From assembly GCA_002633005.1 (NCBI GenBank), contig NMRA01000010.1, positions 271,846 through 335,845 of the forward strand: a DNA stretch of 64,000 bases, written 5' to 3'. The position numbers and the translations under genes were made by a program. The notes beneath the pieces are model-generated. The model was given only the letters and a program-made list of their open reading frames with translations, searched no databases and was not told the DNA's origin. The DNA is from Phoronis australis (lineage: Eukaryota > Phoronida > Phoronidae). Shown in pieces: positions 13,403-24,570 of this stretch (positions within the stretch are counted from its first letter, which is position 1; every line of letters starts with the position of its first letter).

Positions 13403-13989
13403 AATCCCCTATATATGGTGCTGGCTGCTTAAATCTGATTCAGAAGGAAGGTTGGCAAATAGGATTGGTTATAAATCTTAACTGTCTGTTATACCTCTTA
13501 TTTACTCATGGCCAGTGGGACAAGCCTTTAGTGTTACTGAAGTAATAACCTGCTGTGCTTTAGAAATATTATCACCATAGGGGTACTTACAGTAATTCCC
13601 TGCAAAAATGACTGATTGATTAAATTAGCTCTTGGCCACAGTAAGATTAAAAACCCGATGATAGTCGCACAAATGAAGAAGTTCATGATAAATCAACGTT
13701 TTGTCTATTCGTTAGACTGGGATATTTACATAGGACAACAAGTGCCAACATTACATCTCAGGTGACATCCATGAAGTGAAGTGAGAGATACAGTGTAGTC
13801 AGTAGCCGGTCATCACCATAGCTGCAGGGTCACTGAGCTCTGCATGTTGTTCGAGGCAGTAGCATGCTGGTTCTGAATGGCCAGTAACTCTTTAATGTAC
13901 AGTAATTCCTTATTAGTTTCACTGCAGATAACACTAACTGAATTGGTGTGTGATTGTTGTAAACACAAAGCCTATATGTTTTTTTTTTT

Positions 13990-14372
13990 CTCTGAGGTAT
14001 GATGCTCTCTCAGCCTGTCACACAGAGTCCAATATAGAATTCCTTACAGTTGTCACATTCAACCTTATAAACAACATTGCTCTTGTTCAATAAAGGGATG
14101 AGTGACTTCAGTTTACATAGCACATTGGAAAGTTTCCGAAGAGGTTTGAAAACAACTATCAGTTCAACGGCTGGGTCTGTGCATTGAATAAGGCGAGATA
14201 ATTGACGTTTCAATTTTATACTACTAGGCCTGGTGTAACCAAGAGAAAAGAAAACTTCCTTTTTCTCGGGTCCAATATTAGCTACCTTATCTGCCTCATT
14301 CATTTTTGAAAGGAAGTGCCTTTTGTAGCTATTCAAAAACTCAGACTGCCACCTACACACTGCAGGTCATGC
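13990..14372 (-). pseudogene. Penelope-like element fragment, RT end to GIY-YIG start
   Basis: An open frame of 116 codons reads FFSLGYTRPSSIKLKRQLSR and then KSNVVYKVECDNCKEFYIG. In Penelope-like elements this segment joins the end of the reverse transcriptase to the GIY-YIG endonuclease. VVYKVEC is the GIY-equivalent strand and FYIG the YIG strand. The frame breaks just after YIG, with the following RLRE-type residues in another frame. No reverse transcriptase palm motif lies upstream, so it is a truncated copy. Confidence 0.7.
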
Positions 14373-14379
14373 TGGTAAT

Positions 14380-15859
14380 AGACTAAGATAATACTACCGT
14401 AATCTTTCTTTTGCATAGAAATTTGACAAAATAGATCACCACTTCTGTGGCATGAAGAATTAATCTACATGGCAACAAAATAGTGAGACATATAAGGCCT
14501 TTATACTGACTTATGGAAACTGAACAGTTCATACTGGCTTCGGTAGTTAACGGACATCGAAGTAAATAGGTGACGCTGTCATCATCTTAGTCATCGCAAG
14601 GTAGCGCTGATGCATCCCATGCACGCTAAGATGTTTTTAATGTGAGAATTAGAAAAAAATTATATGCGCTAATTGACATGAAGCTTATTTCTAATTAGAA
14701 TGGTGATTATTCGAGAAAAATAATAGCAATTATTAGCTGCGACATGGCCCTTTAGTTGTTGACGATAACAGTGGCCACTGCCGATAACTTCGATGGGACC
14801 AAAATTGACCGTTCATATAGCACCGCAGCCTCGGCGCTCCGCTGTTAAATCCACCTGTTTATAACGAAGTTAACTGGTGCCAATAACCTATTAACTTCGA
14901 TCCAGGACCAAAGTTAACCGTTTGTACTGATCGCAACTCCCCAAAATAAAATGTATCGACGTTAGTATGAAAGAGCCTATAAGACTTTCCCACTTTACCA
15001 AAAAGGCTCTCATGAGGTTAGCAGAAAGTGTATACATACAGCATGTATTGACCTATAAATTCGTGCAACTTGAGATCAGTTTATTAACATATCGCCAGAT
15101 AGTGTTTGCAGGTGTTCTAATTTGACACCTGATTGACTGGTGGGTTTGTTTTATAGTGTTTTTGATATGAAATTGGTGATTTTAAGCATTTTAAAACAAA
15201 AAGTTAAGAATTCATGATCGATCCTATCAGCAACAGGGCATCCAAAATTATACAGGGATAGAACTCTCCTTTGTCCAGGAGGTAAGAAGATGCAGTGTTT
15301 TCATTGGCCTCGTCTTGGAATATCAGGCACATTTTCACACATTGTGCAGGAAACTGTCAAGGTTTATGGCTATGGAAATGTTCTGGATTTCAACCATTTA
15401 AAAATATCAGAATTGAACAGCTATATTCAATCAAGGTAATTCTGTTAGCTTAAAAATAAACCCGATGAACTTGCTTTATCCACTTGCTCTGTTCTTGTTT
15501 TTGGTTGATGTCAAGAAGGCGCAGAACTTAACATAACGCACCCAGGAATATTTGTTTCCCCTCTCAGGACAGGCACAGTTATCTTTCACCTCAGTTGGGT
15601 GAGAGCCCTAGGTCATACAAAAGGTCTCAACGACCACTGTATAATCAGAAATCTTGCACTCATCAAATACTAGGGTAGATGCTTTCAATGTGGCAAGGCA
15701 CAAATACATAAGTTGTTAATCTGAAACAGCTGCAAAAATACAGTGAGTAAACGCAAGTCTATCATGTCAACTGTACAAAAACTGTCACTGACTTCTATAC
15801 CTAAGTTAAACATAGAGAGGAGTCGTTTTCATTTTTTGCTTGTGAAGCAGTGGAGACTA
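14380..15859. other. No recognisable gene
   Basis: Short open frames only. A GATAAC-TTCGAT-GGGACCAAA-type phrase occurs twice (about 14782 and 14896), suggesting an old repeat, but I cannot delimit it. Confidence 0.4.
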
Positions 15860-15864
15860 TACTA

Positions 15865-16010
15865 CAGGGGCGGATCAAGGATTTTGAGTTTGGGGGGGGC
15901 ATGACAGAGTATTAGCCATGATTTTACCCATCAGACATTTGCACTCCCGTACCGCTGAATGGAATCTAGGAGAATTTTAGGGGGGCATGGCCCCCTTAAA
16001 TCCGCCACTG
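15865..16010. mobile_element. 146-bp MITE with 5-bp target duplication
   Basis: The left end is CAGGGGCGGATCAAGG and the right end TTAAATCCGCCACTG, a terminal inverted repeat. The element is flanked by exact TACTA direct repeats at 15860-15864 and 16011-16015. It has no coding capacity. The ends match the element at 17031-17231 and the relic at 30132-30242. A hAT-like non-autonomous element is possible, but the 5-bp duplication is short for that superfamily. Confidence 0.8.
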
Positions 16011-16015
16011 TACTA

Positions 16016-17025
16016 ATCGTTGATTCATTCTCCAATGGGTTTTGGAAATTCAGATTTCAATGTAAACAACAATCTTTTGCCAACACCAAATGATCTGAAA
16101 AGCTGATTAGCTCCGAAGAACAGGGATATACCTATTGCAGGTCTTAACCCTAGTCCTGCTAACCACATGGTTATCCCGCATATCCCGGCCACATGTGGCA
16201 GCCCTTAAACAAGAGACCCTTCCAAAGCACTCACGAGACCAGATAAGGCTTTTGGACATCTGAAGATGAAGTGGTGCACAGAAACGATTTTGCAATGTCA
16301 CTTTTTCCGACATCATATATTTGCGCTGCATGTCATTGGTACATAAACATTTTCATAGAGGGCACTGCGACTGCTTAATGCTGGCCAACAAGCACATCCT
16401 GCATGACAACCATAATACCCATAACATTCACTCTGTAACAGGACAATACAGAGCAGACGACCATTTGAAACAAATGCCAGTGTCCAAAACAACTGAATGT
16501 TATCCCTGCAGTCAAGCCTATTGCACACATAATATCCCAACTTTTTTCGTTTTTTGAGTTGTTTCATCAAAGTCGAATTGATATCTCTTCATGTAAAAAA
16601 TTGCATTTTAAAAGCAATTCCTAATTTAGTATTTGAAAACAGTGCATAAAGCACACTGAAACTGAAAGTGATGAAGTAAATGTCGACGTCAGTCCCGGCT
16701 GTGGCGTCTCTGTGTAATACATTAGTGTCATATGAATCCGATCTGCCATTTATGAGACATGGCGTCTTGAAGTTGGCCAAATTTATCCATTTTACTAGGG
16801 CCCTACATAACCTAATAAAGCATTCTGAAGCCAGTTAGGGTCTGCGTGAGGCAAAAGTGATAACCAGCGGGAATTCTTGGACCTTAAGTTAAGAGGGGAA
16901 TTTCACCGTGATCAGTAAATTCTGTATACTTTTCAGAGGGCAACGACTGACACTCGGCCCCAAAATCCAGGCATCAAGGGCCCTGCACCAGTTTGAACAG
17001 GAAGGAAATTGAGACAAATCACAAC
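16016..17025. other. No recognisable gene
   Basis: Short overlapping frames on both strands (for example 16313-16570) lack domain signals. I see nothing else between the two MITEs. Confidence 0.4.
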
Positions 17026-17030
17026 AGATC

Positions 17031-17231
17031 CAGTGGCGGATTTAGGGGGGGGGGCAAGGGGCCCATGGCCCCCCCTAAAGTTCTACCAGATACCATTTGG
17101 CAGTTCGGGTGCAAATTGCTGACTAGCACGTGCGCGGGGGGGNNNNNNNNNNNNNNNNNNNNNNNNNNNNNNNNNNNNNNNNTGCCCTGCCCCCCCCCCC
17201 CCCCCAACTCAAAACCCTGGATCCGCCCCTG
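17031..17231. mobile_element. MITE with 5-bp target duplication, containing a sequence gap
   Basis: The ends CAGTGGCGGATTTAGG and CCCTGGATCCGCCCCTG form an inverted repeat. Exact AGATC copies flank it at 17026-17030 and 17232-17236. The interior has long G and C runs around a 40-base gap (17143-17182). The runs of G and C would pair in a foldback and probably caused the assembly break. Same family as 15865-16010. Confidence 0.8.
17143..17182. other. Assembly gap (40 N)
   Basis: Forty undetermined bases lie between a G-run and a C-run inside a MITE. Frames translated across it are meaningless. Confidence 0.95.
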
Positions 17232-17236
17232 AGATC

Positions 17237-18189
17237 TGTCCTTAAAATGATTATAAATTTGTTAAACATCCCATAGATAAATACCAGGCTAACCCTAGCA
17301 AGAATGCATTACTCTATTTCAGTATATCAAAATTTGAATGACCAATGCTTAGCCAGGATTTTTGCCTCCAACATATGGGTCCTACAGTACTTGTCTACTA
17401 AGGCGGAAGAGATCAAGTAAATTTTCCAAAGTGAGTTACATAAATTACCATGTGTAGGTTGTACCCGTGGTGCAGGTCATTGTGGGCCTATCATAACATC
17501 AGGACCGTAAACATTACCTATCATGTGACACGGCGTTTCAGGACTTTGTATAATCCCTGTGATCCACGTTGTATTGACAATCAGCAAGTCTTACATTACT
17601 TGCACACTGGTCACTAAGCCTACTTAATTGACTTCAGAAACAACTTCCAAGTTTGGGAGTGTTAGTCTGCCACGCTACACGATAATTTCATTGTGCATCA
17701 CATTAAAAATTGAATCACCTGAGTGTGATGTACTCACCCATCAAAACACTGGTGATTATCACTGAAAACATCTCGACATCCACATTAAACATCCAAGTCA
17801 GGTAGAAATCGAATAGTATTGGCCTACGACAACGGTTGCGAAAATGATAACTGAGCTAAAACTTCGCGCTGGAGTCCCACCAAAGGGGTTCTTCTCTCTG
17901 TGTGGTTGGAAGAGTCCATTTTCAAAGGGAGTGTGATCTGACTGTAGGCAGTGAGTGTGAACCCGTCTCGATTCTATGGTTGGCCGTCGGATGACAAGCG
18001 TTACGGTCACCGTAAGTTACGTTTGTAAATAACCGGCATAGAAAGTTTTTCACACCCGTGTTTTACGAGCGTGATGAGCGTGCTTCCCGGGTGTAGAATA
18101 CGAACGCGAATTATGAGCTACATTGCCGCGCTTAAATGTCGTAATTTTCTGCGGTGTAAAAATCAAAAACTGGCTAAAATTCGATCGAG
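17237..18189. other. No recognisable gene
   Basis: Only short frames are present, with no element ends recognised. Confidence 0.4.
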
Positions 18190-18740
18190 GTATGCACACT
18201 CCCAAAAAAAATTTTTTTTTTCAGGCCTTTGGGTTAAACCGTGGCAACCAACATAGGCATGATGCCGGGGAGTCGAGAAAAGAAAGACTGCGAAAAACGG
18301 ACAAGAGAGAAAATTCTAGAGCACATTTAACAAGTCTGCATCAGTGCATGGTTTACCTTTTGAGGACCCTGCCCAGGACACTGTCGTTAGGGTCTCCGCT
18401 TTCAAAGTTTGCAGCACAGGTTGTCTAGTAAACGCACACATATATTTCGAAAAATCAAGAAAATTTGTAAAGCAAAGCTTTTGCGGAGCGTACTAATTTA
18501 CTGGATGTTTAAATTCAATAAGTCCATTTTGCGAATGCAAAACTATAATTGTCCAGAGGCCCCTCTCTGGCAAAGGATAACGGAGACAACTTTTGCTTTA
18601 TTTTTATCTCGAAACTGAGAAAAATTAATGACCTGACAGATAACATCAATTGCTGCGCATTTCCTGATATCTGAAAATACATATATTTGCATATTTAGGA
18701 GCCCTGCATTTGAAGGAGGCCATTGATGACATTCAGCCCC
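18190..18740 (+). repeat. Interspersed repeat family R1, copy 2
   Basis: Same orientation and order as the copy at 2505-3060, with small indels. It includes the shared GGCCCCTCTCTGG and GAAGGAGGCCATTGA words near its end. It is non-coding. Confidence 0.7.
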
Positions 18741-19084
18741 AAAGGCACTATACCAGGGACTTCGGGGCCCCCATCTTTAACAAAACTCTTTGAAAGAATG
18801 ACCATAATAAAATAAAGTTTTCCCGAAACTGGATCACAACAAAACGAATCTTGACCTCAGAACGAGCGCAGACGACCGGTATGAGCAAAGCTGCCTGTTT
18901 CAAGTGAATCATAACTGACCTGACCAGCAACTAGCTTTAGTTCATTGGGAATTTCGGAGGTGGTGGCGACGAGGGTTATTTGGTGACGTCGAAATGTTTT
19001 GTGCCCCCCCAATAATTTTTGTCTTCCTACGGGCCTGTGATGTGAGTGACACATTTTCAAAAACCTTGGTTTCAATGGTATACC

Positions 19085-19560
19085 GGGACCCCAGAGCTTT
19101 TTTAGGCATGAAAAGGTAACTAAGTTTCTTTGGTGCCACAGTGCTCTATGGGTATCCTCGTGCTTGGAAATGGCCGTCTGGCAGATTCGCTCTGGTGGGT
19201 GTGGTCAGGGGAGCCAGGGCTATTTTTAAGAACTGCTTACAATACCTACAACGTAATCCAATGTATAAAAATTGGTCATTGCCAGACAATTTCAGTGGTG
19301 GGTAGTATTAGCCAGACGGTTTCAAAACATACATCGTACGTCAGCCCAGGTATCACGAATAAACACTGCCAGACAAATCTAGTGGTGGGTTAACCCTGCC
19401 ACACACGCCCAAATACCCGAGTTGAAATAGATCAACCCACCAGGTAACCGTTTGAAACCAATTGCACTATTATCACCATCCGATACTGCACATGACACAA
19501 CAGTAAGATGCCAGACACTTTCAGCGGTGGGTTGTCCCCGCCATACAAATTAAAGATCCT
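19085..19560 (+). repeat. Left terminal inverted repeat of element 1
   Basis: It is inverted relative to 23190-23759, with several internal indels. It contains four to five GCCAGAC...GTGGTGGGT subunits, which could be transposase binding sites by analogy with other long-TIR transposons. Confidence 0.7.
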
Positions 19561-20164
19561 CGAAACAAAACTCTTTATTGGCCCATTCACGCTGAATAAG
19601 CACCACATTGAGGAACCAGGCACTTCGATTTTCAATAAATCCAGTGAGTCCGTACCACATAGGTCGCTACACAATGTGAGAGATTTTTGTCCGCATGTTT
19701 ACGTCAGGGCTTGAAAACCAGAAACAGCGCGCCTGAGGTTGGAACGACTTCACAAGTCTATGCGACAACAGCGGCCGGGATACTCCACATTATTCACTAT
19801 TGAAAACAAAACCCAAAAAACCGTCCTTGACGGATGGCACATTGTGTTTGCACGAATCTCGCTTTTTCGTGGTCATAGTTTACCACTCTAAACCACATGA
19901 CGGCATTCTGTCGTTAAGCAACTTTTCCAGACGTGAGGGGTGCTGAACGTTGGATAACATCTGGCTCCTTTGTTAACTGGCCAGCACAATCTTTTGTCCC
20001 GTATGACAACCAGCAGGCCAATTATCTCCCAGGCTTCGAAGGGTTACTGAAACCTGGCAGAATGGATTGTCGTAACTTCTGTTGAAGTTTGGCAATTTTA
20101 GTGATTCAAAATTAAACATGTTCAGCATTTGACAAGGAATTCAGAAATGCTATTGACTTGTGTT

Positions 20165-20460
20165 CAAATATGTTATAACTTAACTTTCATTTTTAGCAGC
20201 ACAGCCCAGTCGGGCTAAATACAATGTGATCGGAGATTACAGCAATTATCGAACAAAAGAGAGTAGGCACTCCAGCCATAAATGCCAGAATGGAGTAATT
20301 AAGTCTTGTAAGATATTGCCTACAGGAATGATCTTCCCAACTTGTTGTTGGGCTATAGAATCGAACAAGTTGGGAGCAACGGGAAAACGCCGTAATGATT
20401 TGCCTCCCTTTAGGACGAATTTTACCCAAATCCACTTCTTCGTTCGATGCAACTGCTAAA
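20165..20460. repeat. Interspersed repeat R2, copy 1 (nested in element 1)
   Basis: It matches 32285-32520: CTTAACTTTCATTTTTA, AGCCCAGTCGGGCTA, GTGATCGGAGATTA, and an inverted pair TCCCAACTTGTTG / CAAGTTGGGAGCA. It is non-coding and probably a small nested element. The short frames here are shadows. Confidence 0.55.
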
Positions 20461-20599
20461 ACGAGGAATAATCCGAATACCGTCTTCTGCTGTCGTCTGC
20501 GTTATGTATGCGCGCCAGCTACCTTCATTTCACACAGTGATTAATGAAAAAGTTAGCAAAACTGCTCAGTTTTGGGCAATCTACATCTTTGTCATAAAC

Positions 20600-22677
20600 C
20601 TTGCCCACAGAGAACTCAAGAGATAAGTCAAGACCAATGACGTCAGTAGCTCTTTCAACAATTTCCCGACAATGCTAGATGTATTCTTTGCCCTGAACCG
20701 CCCAATCTACTCCAACTGGGGAACATTGCTTTACCAAAAGTTGACATTTGCAGACCCAACATTTTATGAAGTGCTGTAAAACAGCACGTTCTCAGTGCGA
20801 CGTTCAAGGAAGAACTTCAGTAGATCGGCTGCTGACCTCTCTTTGGAACAGTCCGTTAGCCGGGATAGCATCGAGCATGATGGGGATAGTGGCTTTCCGC
20901 AATGCGTTGATTTTCCCTCTCTATGACACAAATGGCAGTGGCTGTAACTGAGCTTAAGACAATGGCAAGACTTGGAATTGGGTAGAATGCAAAGAGTTAG
21001 TTCAATCCTTCAATAATCAAAAAGATAACGAACAAATGCCATCACTCAGTGTGAAAACCGATTCATGCAATCCGTTTACGAACGATGCTCCACCCGGTCT
21101 GGTTAACATCGTAACTGGCCAGGCAGCATCCCAAGCGACGGAAGACTATCTGGTTAATGCGCTGATCCGAGGCTATGATGTGAGAAAAAAATTCCGACAC
21201 GAATGGGAAAACGACAGCAAATAGGTTAGTGCGACTAGTGAAACGTACAGTTGTCGAAAATTTCGCTGCTGATACGTGAAAAAGAAAACCAAGTCATCGG
21301 CCTCACAGATCACGACAACCGCAGAGAGCCTTATAGATTTGTGCATACACATAATCGTAGTTGTAGCAGAGAGAACAGACATCGATCTCCAAAAATTTCT
21401 CTCACATCCAGTCACAGTACCTTATCCGTTATCACTCGCTCATTGCGATGGAGCGCTCGTCAAACCCGAAAAGTCTACTTTGTTGAAAAAAATTGAATTG
21501 TTCCAGACAGAACCTATAACAGAAGAAGACTTTCTGTAAGGCTACGTGACGATTTGTGATGGCGGATTTCTTCTACATTCAGTTTTGCCACACTCCAAAC
21601 GGGAAGTAGGCGTAACTTACGGATCAGTTGCCCGATCGATGTTATCAGTGGTCTGTTTGAAGACAAGTATGTTGAAAAGTCAATTAAGGACAGTGAACGG
21701 GAACAACACAGCAAACGTAATTCCATGTATACCATGACAGTGCTTGGTCAAACTATGCGACAGAGCTCATAGACACTTCATAGCAACACCTTGTTCAAGA
21801 ATGAACTGGTATATGTTTGGTGGGACTCCTCGTTTGTTGCCCACGGTGGTGACTGCTACCAGTTCTTTCCCGACGATAACCAGCACATCATGGACACAAA
21901 ACCTGACCATCTTCAAGACGACCACGAGGAAGCGAACACGTTGATTGCGTTCCACGTCGCAAACATCCCTGTCGGCCATATCATAGTGAGCGCTTCAGAT
22001 ACAAATGTTTTAGTAATCTTGAATGACACTTGGACAGCAGCTGAAAGTAATGAAAAGCTCACCAATATGTTCGCTACTTTTGGAGATGTGCATGACAGCA
22101 TCGATTTTGGTTTTTCACTGAATTCGTGTATCACATGTACGCAAAAAGCAAGGTAAAAAATGTTAACGAGGGCCTCTTGGTCATACTTATGGACACTACT
22201 GGCAAAGTTGTTGCGGTATGTAGTGATAACCTGTAAACAATATAATTATTCGATCTGATAATACATAGCTACCATCAAAGTCCCCTATGGTTATATTTTT
22301 TAAATTTAGAACCCACTTGCAAATGCAAAACGAATTGGCTTCGTGTTGCTCCCAGTTGTCTTCGTAGCCTGCAGATGAAGATTCGCCGAACTCAGTACGT
22401 CACAGAACTATGGACCCGTGCCGCGACAGCATATCCTGGGGATGGACTGAAACCAACTGATTATGGCTGGCATGCAACTGAAACTCACACGTTACTGCTA
22501 CCTTGGTTTGAGGGGTTTATTCCCCCTGACATTTTGTTCAGTTCGAATGCAGAAGTCAACAAAAGTAAACACGGGAATGAACAAACCATCACTAGAGTTA
22601 GTTCGCCTGAAGATCTGGTAGATTCCGGAGAGGAACTATGGAGTGAAGATTCCGACTCCGATGAAGAGGATTAGTTA
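20600..22677 (+). pseudogene. Decayed gene of DTDVLV/Cys-rich transposon-associated protein (element 1)
   Basis: Pieces of one protein occur in order in shifting plus-strand frames. They are a segment with FSVRRSRKNFSRSAADLSLE; NPFTNDAPPGLVNIVTGQAA (21069 on); KRTVVENFA; FLSHPVTVPYPLSLAHCDGA then KPEKSTLLKK (21380-21490); ICDGGFLLHSVLPHSKRE; DDHEEANTLIAFHVANIPVG then IIVSASDTNVLVILNDTW (21910-22040); a Cys segment TCKCKTNWLRVAPSC; and YVTELWTRAATAYPGDGLKP then TDYGWH. An acidic tail ends in EEDSDSDEED-like residues before the stop at 22675. I recognise this order from an uncharacterised protein family repeated in many invertebrate genomes, where EADT and DTDVLV carry conserved acids, reminiscent of a nuclease. 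Function is inferred, not shown. Several frameshifts and stops make this copy dead. Confidence 0.7.
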
Positions 22678-22679
22678 CG

Positions 22680-23189
22680 GCACTTTGGATTGACTAAAAC
22701 ATGACCTGTGAATAAGTTGGCTCATTGAGATAAGATGACTATTGGTTTTAGCTATAAGTCTTCTTTTATTTTTTTAAGTTATTGTGTTCTCCAAAAAGGC
22801 TGAAGACACCTCTACGGTACCTGACATTGGATTCACATGGTCGTGTTAGATTGCGTGGAAACTATCAAAGTTGTGATTCAGTTTAGTTAGATTGACAACC
22901 ATTTCATTTGCCCGACACAGATACGCCGGCAATAGAACTGTTCGTTTTATGTCTTCATAGTGCGAATAAAACATGAATTGATTATTCCTAGATGTTGTTT
23001 ATGGTGCTAAGTCATCGTGGCGAAGGCCCCAAGCATCCACTTGGGGGGAAGGTATCCAACCACGTGTTAATCTTTTTGGAAATCGTGGCTGATTTGGAGT
23101 TGAATTTAATAAAGATTCTAGGCTGTTTCAGATTTTTATTTTTTTTATCACTAGGCTAGATACATTTGAATAGAGAGAGAGAGTGGGGT
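22680..23189. other. Element 1 interior, 3' of the gene
   Basis: No further coding pieces are visible between the decayed gene and the right inverted repeat. This is probably 3' non-coding sequence of the element. Confidence 0.4.
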
Positions 23190-23759
23190 GTCCAATAAAA
23201 GGTCGCCCGTGCATCGACCAAACCTCTGCATGCTATTGCCCTACCGCTGAAATTGTGTGTAAGGTACCTTGCAAGCGGAATGCTGTTGGACATTATGCAG
23301 ATGGTTTCAAATGGTTACCTGGCGGTTAAATCAGATATTTGGTCATGTCTGGCGGGGCTAACCCACCACTAGATTTGTCTGGCAGTGTTTATTCGTGATA
23401 CCTGGGCTGACGGTGTATAGATTTTGCAACTGGTTTCATGCGGTTACCTCTTCGATTGGTCTAGCTCAATTTTACCCTGTTTATAACCGCCTGGTTCACA
23501 CACCCCACCATTGCCTTGTCTGGCCGTGACCGATTTTGATACAATCGATTACATAGTAGGTATTGTAGGCAGGTTTAAGTGGTTACCAGAATAATTGATC
23601 TAGCTCAATTTTTGAGTGCCATTATCTTGGCTACCTTGACCACACCCACCAGAGGGAACATGCCAGACGCACATTTCCAAGCATGAGGATAACCACATAG
23701 CACTGTGGCACCAAAGAAAATTGGTTACTTTTTCATGCCCAAAAAAGCTCTGGGATCCC
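23190..23759 (-). repeat. Right terminal inverted repeat of element 1
   Basis: Reverse-complement match of 19085-19560, somewhat longer because the left copy has lost subunits. A plus-strand frame starting in this repeat runs into the next LINE fragment by chance. Confidence 0.7.
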
Positions 23760-23761
23760 TG

Positions 23762-24240
23762 TCTATTGGCATTTCAGGACTGGAGTTCTATGCGAGAAAT
23801 ACATACTGGTCGTTATGTAAACACTTCTGTAAGTGAAAGACCTTGCTTGTGTTGTGATTCTGATTCTGTGGAGGATGAGCTACATTTTGTGTTTGATTGT
23901 TCTCTTCATAATTCACGGAGGTCTATTCTATTTAATAGTGTTTCACTTCAAGTCCCGAACTTTGCAGATTTCAGAAGATTATATCAGTTAAAATTACTGT
24001 TTTAGTATTTCCCTAGGCAATTTGCCAAATATATCAATTCGACAAATATGTCAAGTCTGCTTTTGAACTTAGTAACCGACACATTTATGGTAGGCCTACG
24101 TCTGAGTTGTGTGGTTAAAGTGACTAATAAGCCCAACTGGGCTGGATACGTGTCTTTCTTACGAATGTTATACCAAAAACTGTTTGAATCAATTGTACTT
24201 GTCACTATAATAAATAAATACATACAAAAAACGTAGCGAG
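23762..24240 (+). pseudogene. LINE 3' tail fragment (C-terminal Cys motif)
   Basis: The frame reads REIHTGRYVNTSVSERPCLC, then CDSDSVEDELHFVFDCSLHN and SRRSILFN, ending at 24005. The C..C ... VEDE.HF.F.C pattern is the C-terminal zinc-knuckle-like tail of non-LTR retrotransposon ORF2 proteins. The tail ends with AATAAATAAATACATACA near 24215, a typical LINE 3' end. It lies directly against the right end of element 1. There is no reverse transcriptase core, so it is 5'-truncated. Confidence 0.65.
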
Positions 24241-24242
24241 AG

Positions 24243-24338
24243 TGGCGTAGATGAAGTAATATCCTACGAGACATTATTCCTTCGGTCTCGGTCGATACGC
24301 GGAATAAGGTCGAGTGGGATATTACTTCATCTACGCCA
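24243..24338. repeat. Hairpin with perfect 22-bp arms
   Basis: Bases 24243-24264 are the exact reverse complement of 24317-24338. The 52-base loop contains a further pair (TTATTCC / GGAATAA). Two perfectly matched arms in an otherwise decayed region suggest a small recent element or a conserved structure. Confidence 0.8.
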
Positions 24339-24570
24339 ATCGAGGCATGTTTTGTATTTAACCCATACGCTTCAAACTCCTAAGTTTCTTTCATTTCTTA
24401 GTCAGATTTTTAAATACTTTACTCAGACTGTTCACGTGGCGGATCACATCCTATATGTATGTACTTGCGCGTTAGGTTGCAAGTTTTCTCTGGTAAACGA
24501 AACTGTTTTAACTGCAACGGTAGGCGTGTCGAGCAATTTGGAAATCACACCCATGCTAAGTGACTATGTA

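Larger units (their letters stand above)
19085..23759 (+). mobile_element. Long-TIR DNA transposon with decayed gene (element 1)
   Basis: The left end starts GGGACCCCAGAGCTTTTTT and the right end is its inverted match (GGGATCCCAGAGCTTTTTT read on the minus strand). The ends then continue as inverted repeats of roughly 0.5 kb: GGCATGAAAA.GTAAC, TTTCTTTGGTGCCACAGTGC, CCTC.TGCTTGGAAATG, GTCAGCCCAGGTATCACG, GCCAGACAAATCTAGTGGTG. Within each end a subunit with GCCAGAC...GTGGTGGGT, TTGAGCTA.ATCAA and AGGTAACCG.TTGAAACCA is repeated. Between the ends lies a decayed gene (20600-22677). A third left end of the same family starts at 43905, where relics of the same gene follow. I could not find a clear target duplication. 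The superfamily is not one I can name. Confidence 0.7.

Noticed and set aside
16993-17232. Frames across the sequence gap
   Set aside because: They read through 40 N and homopolymer runs inside a MITE.
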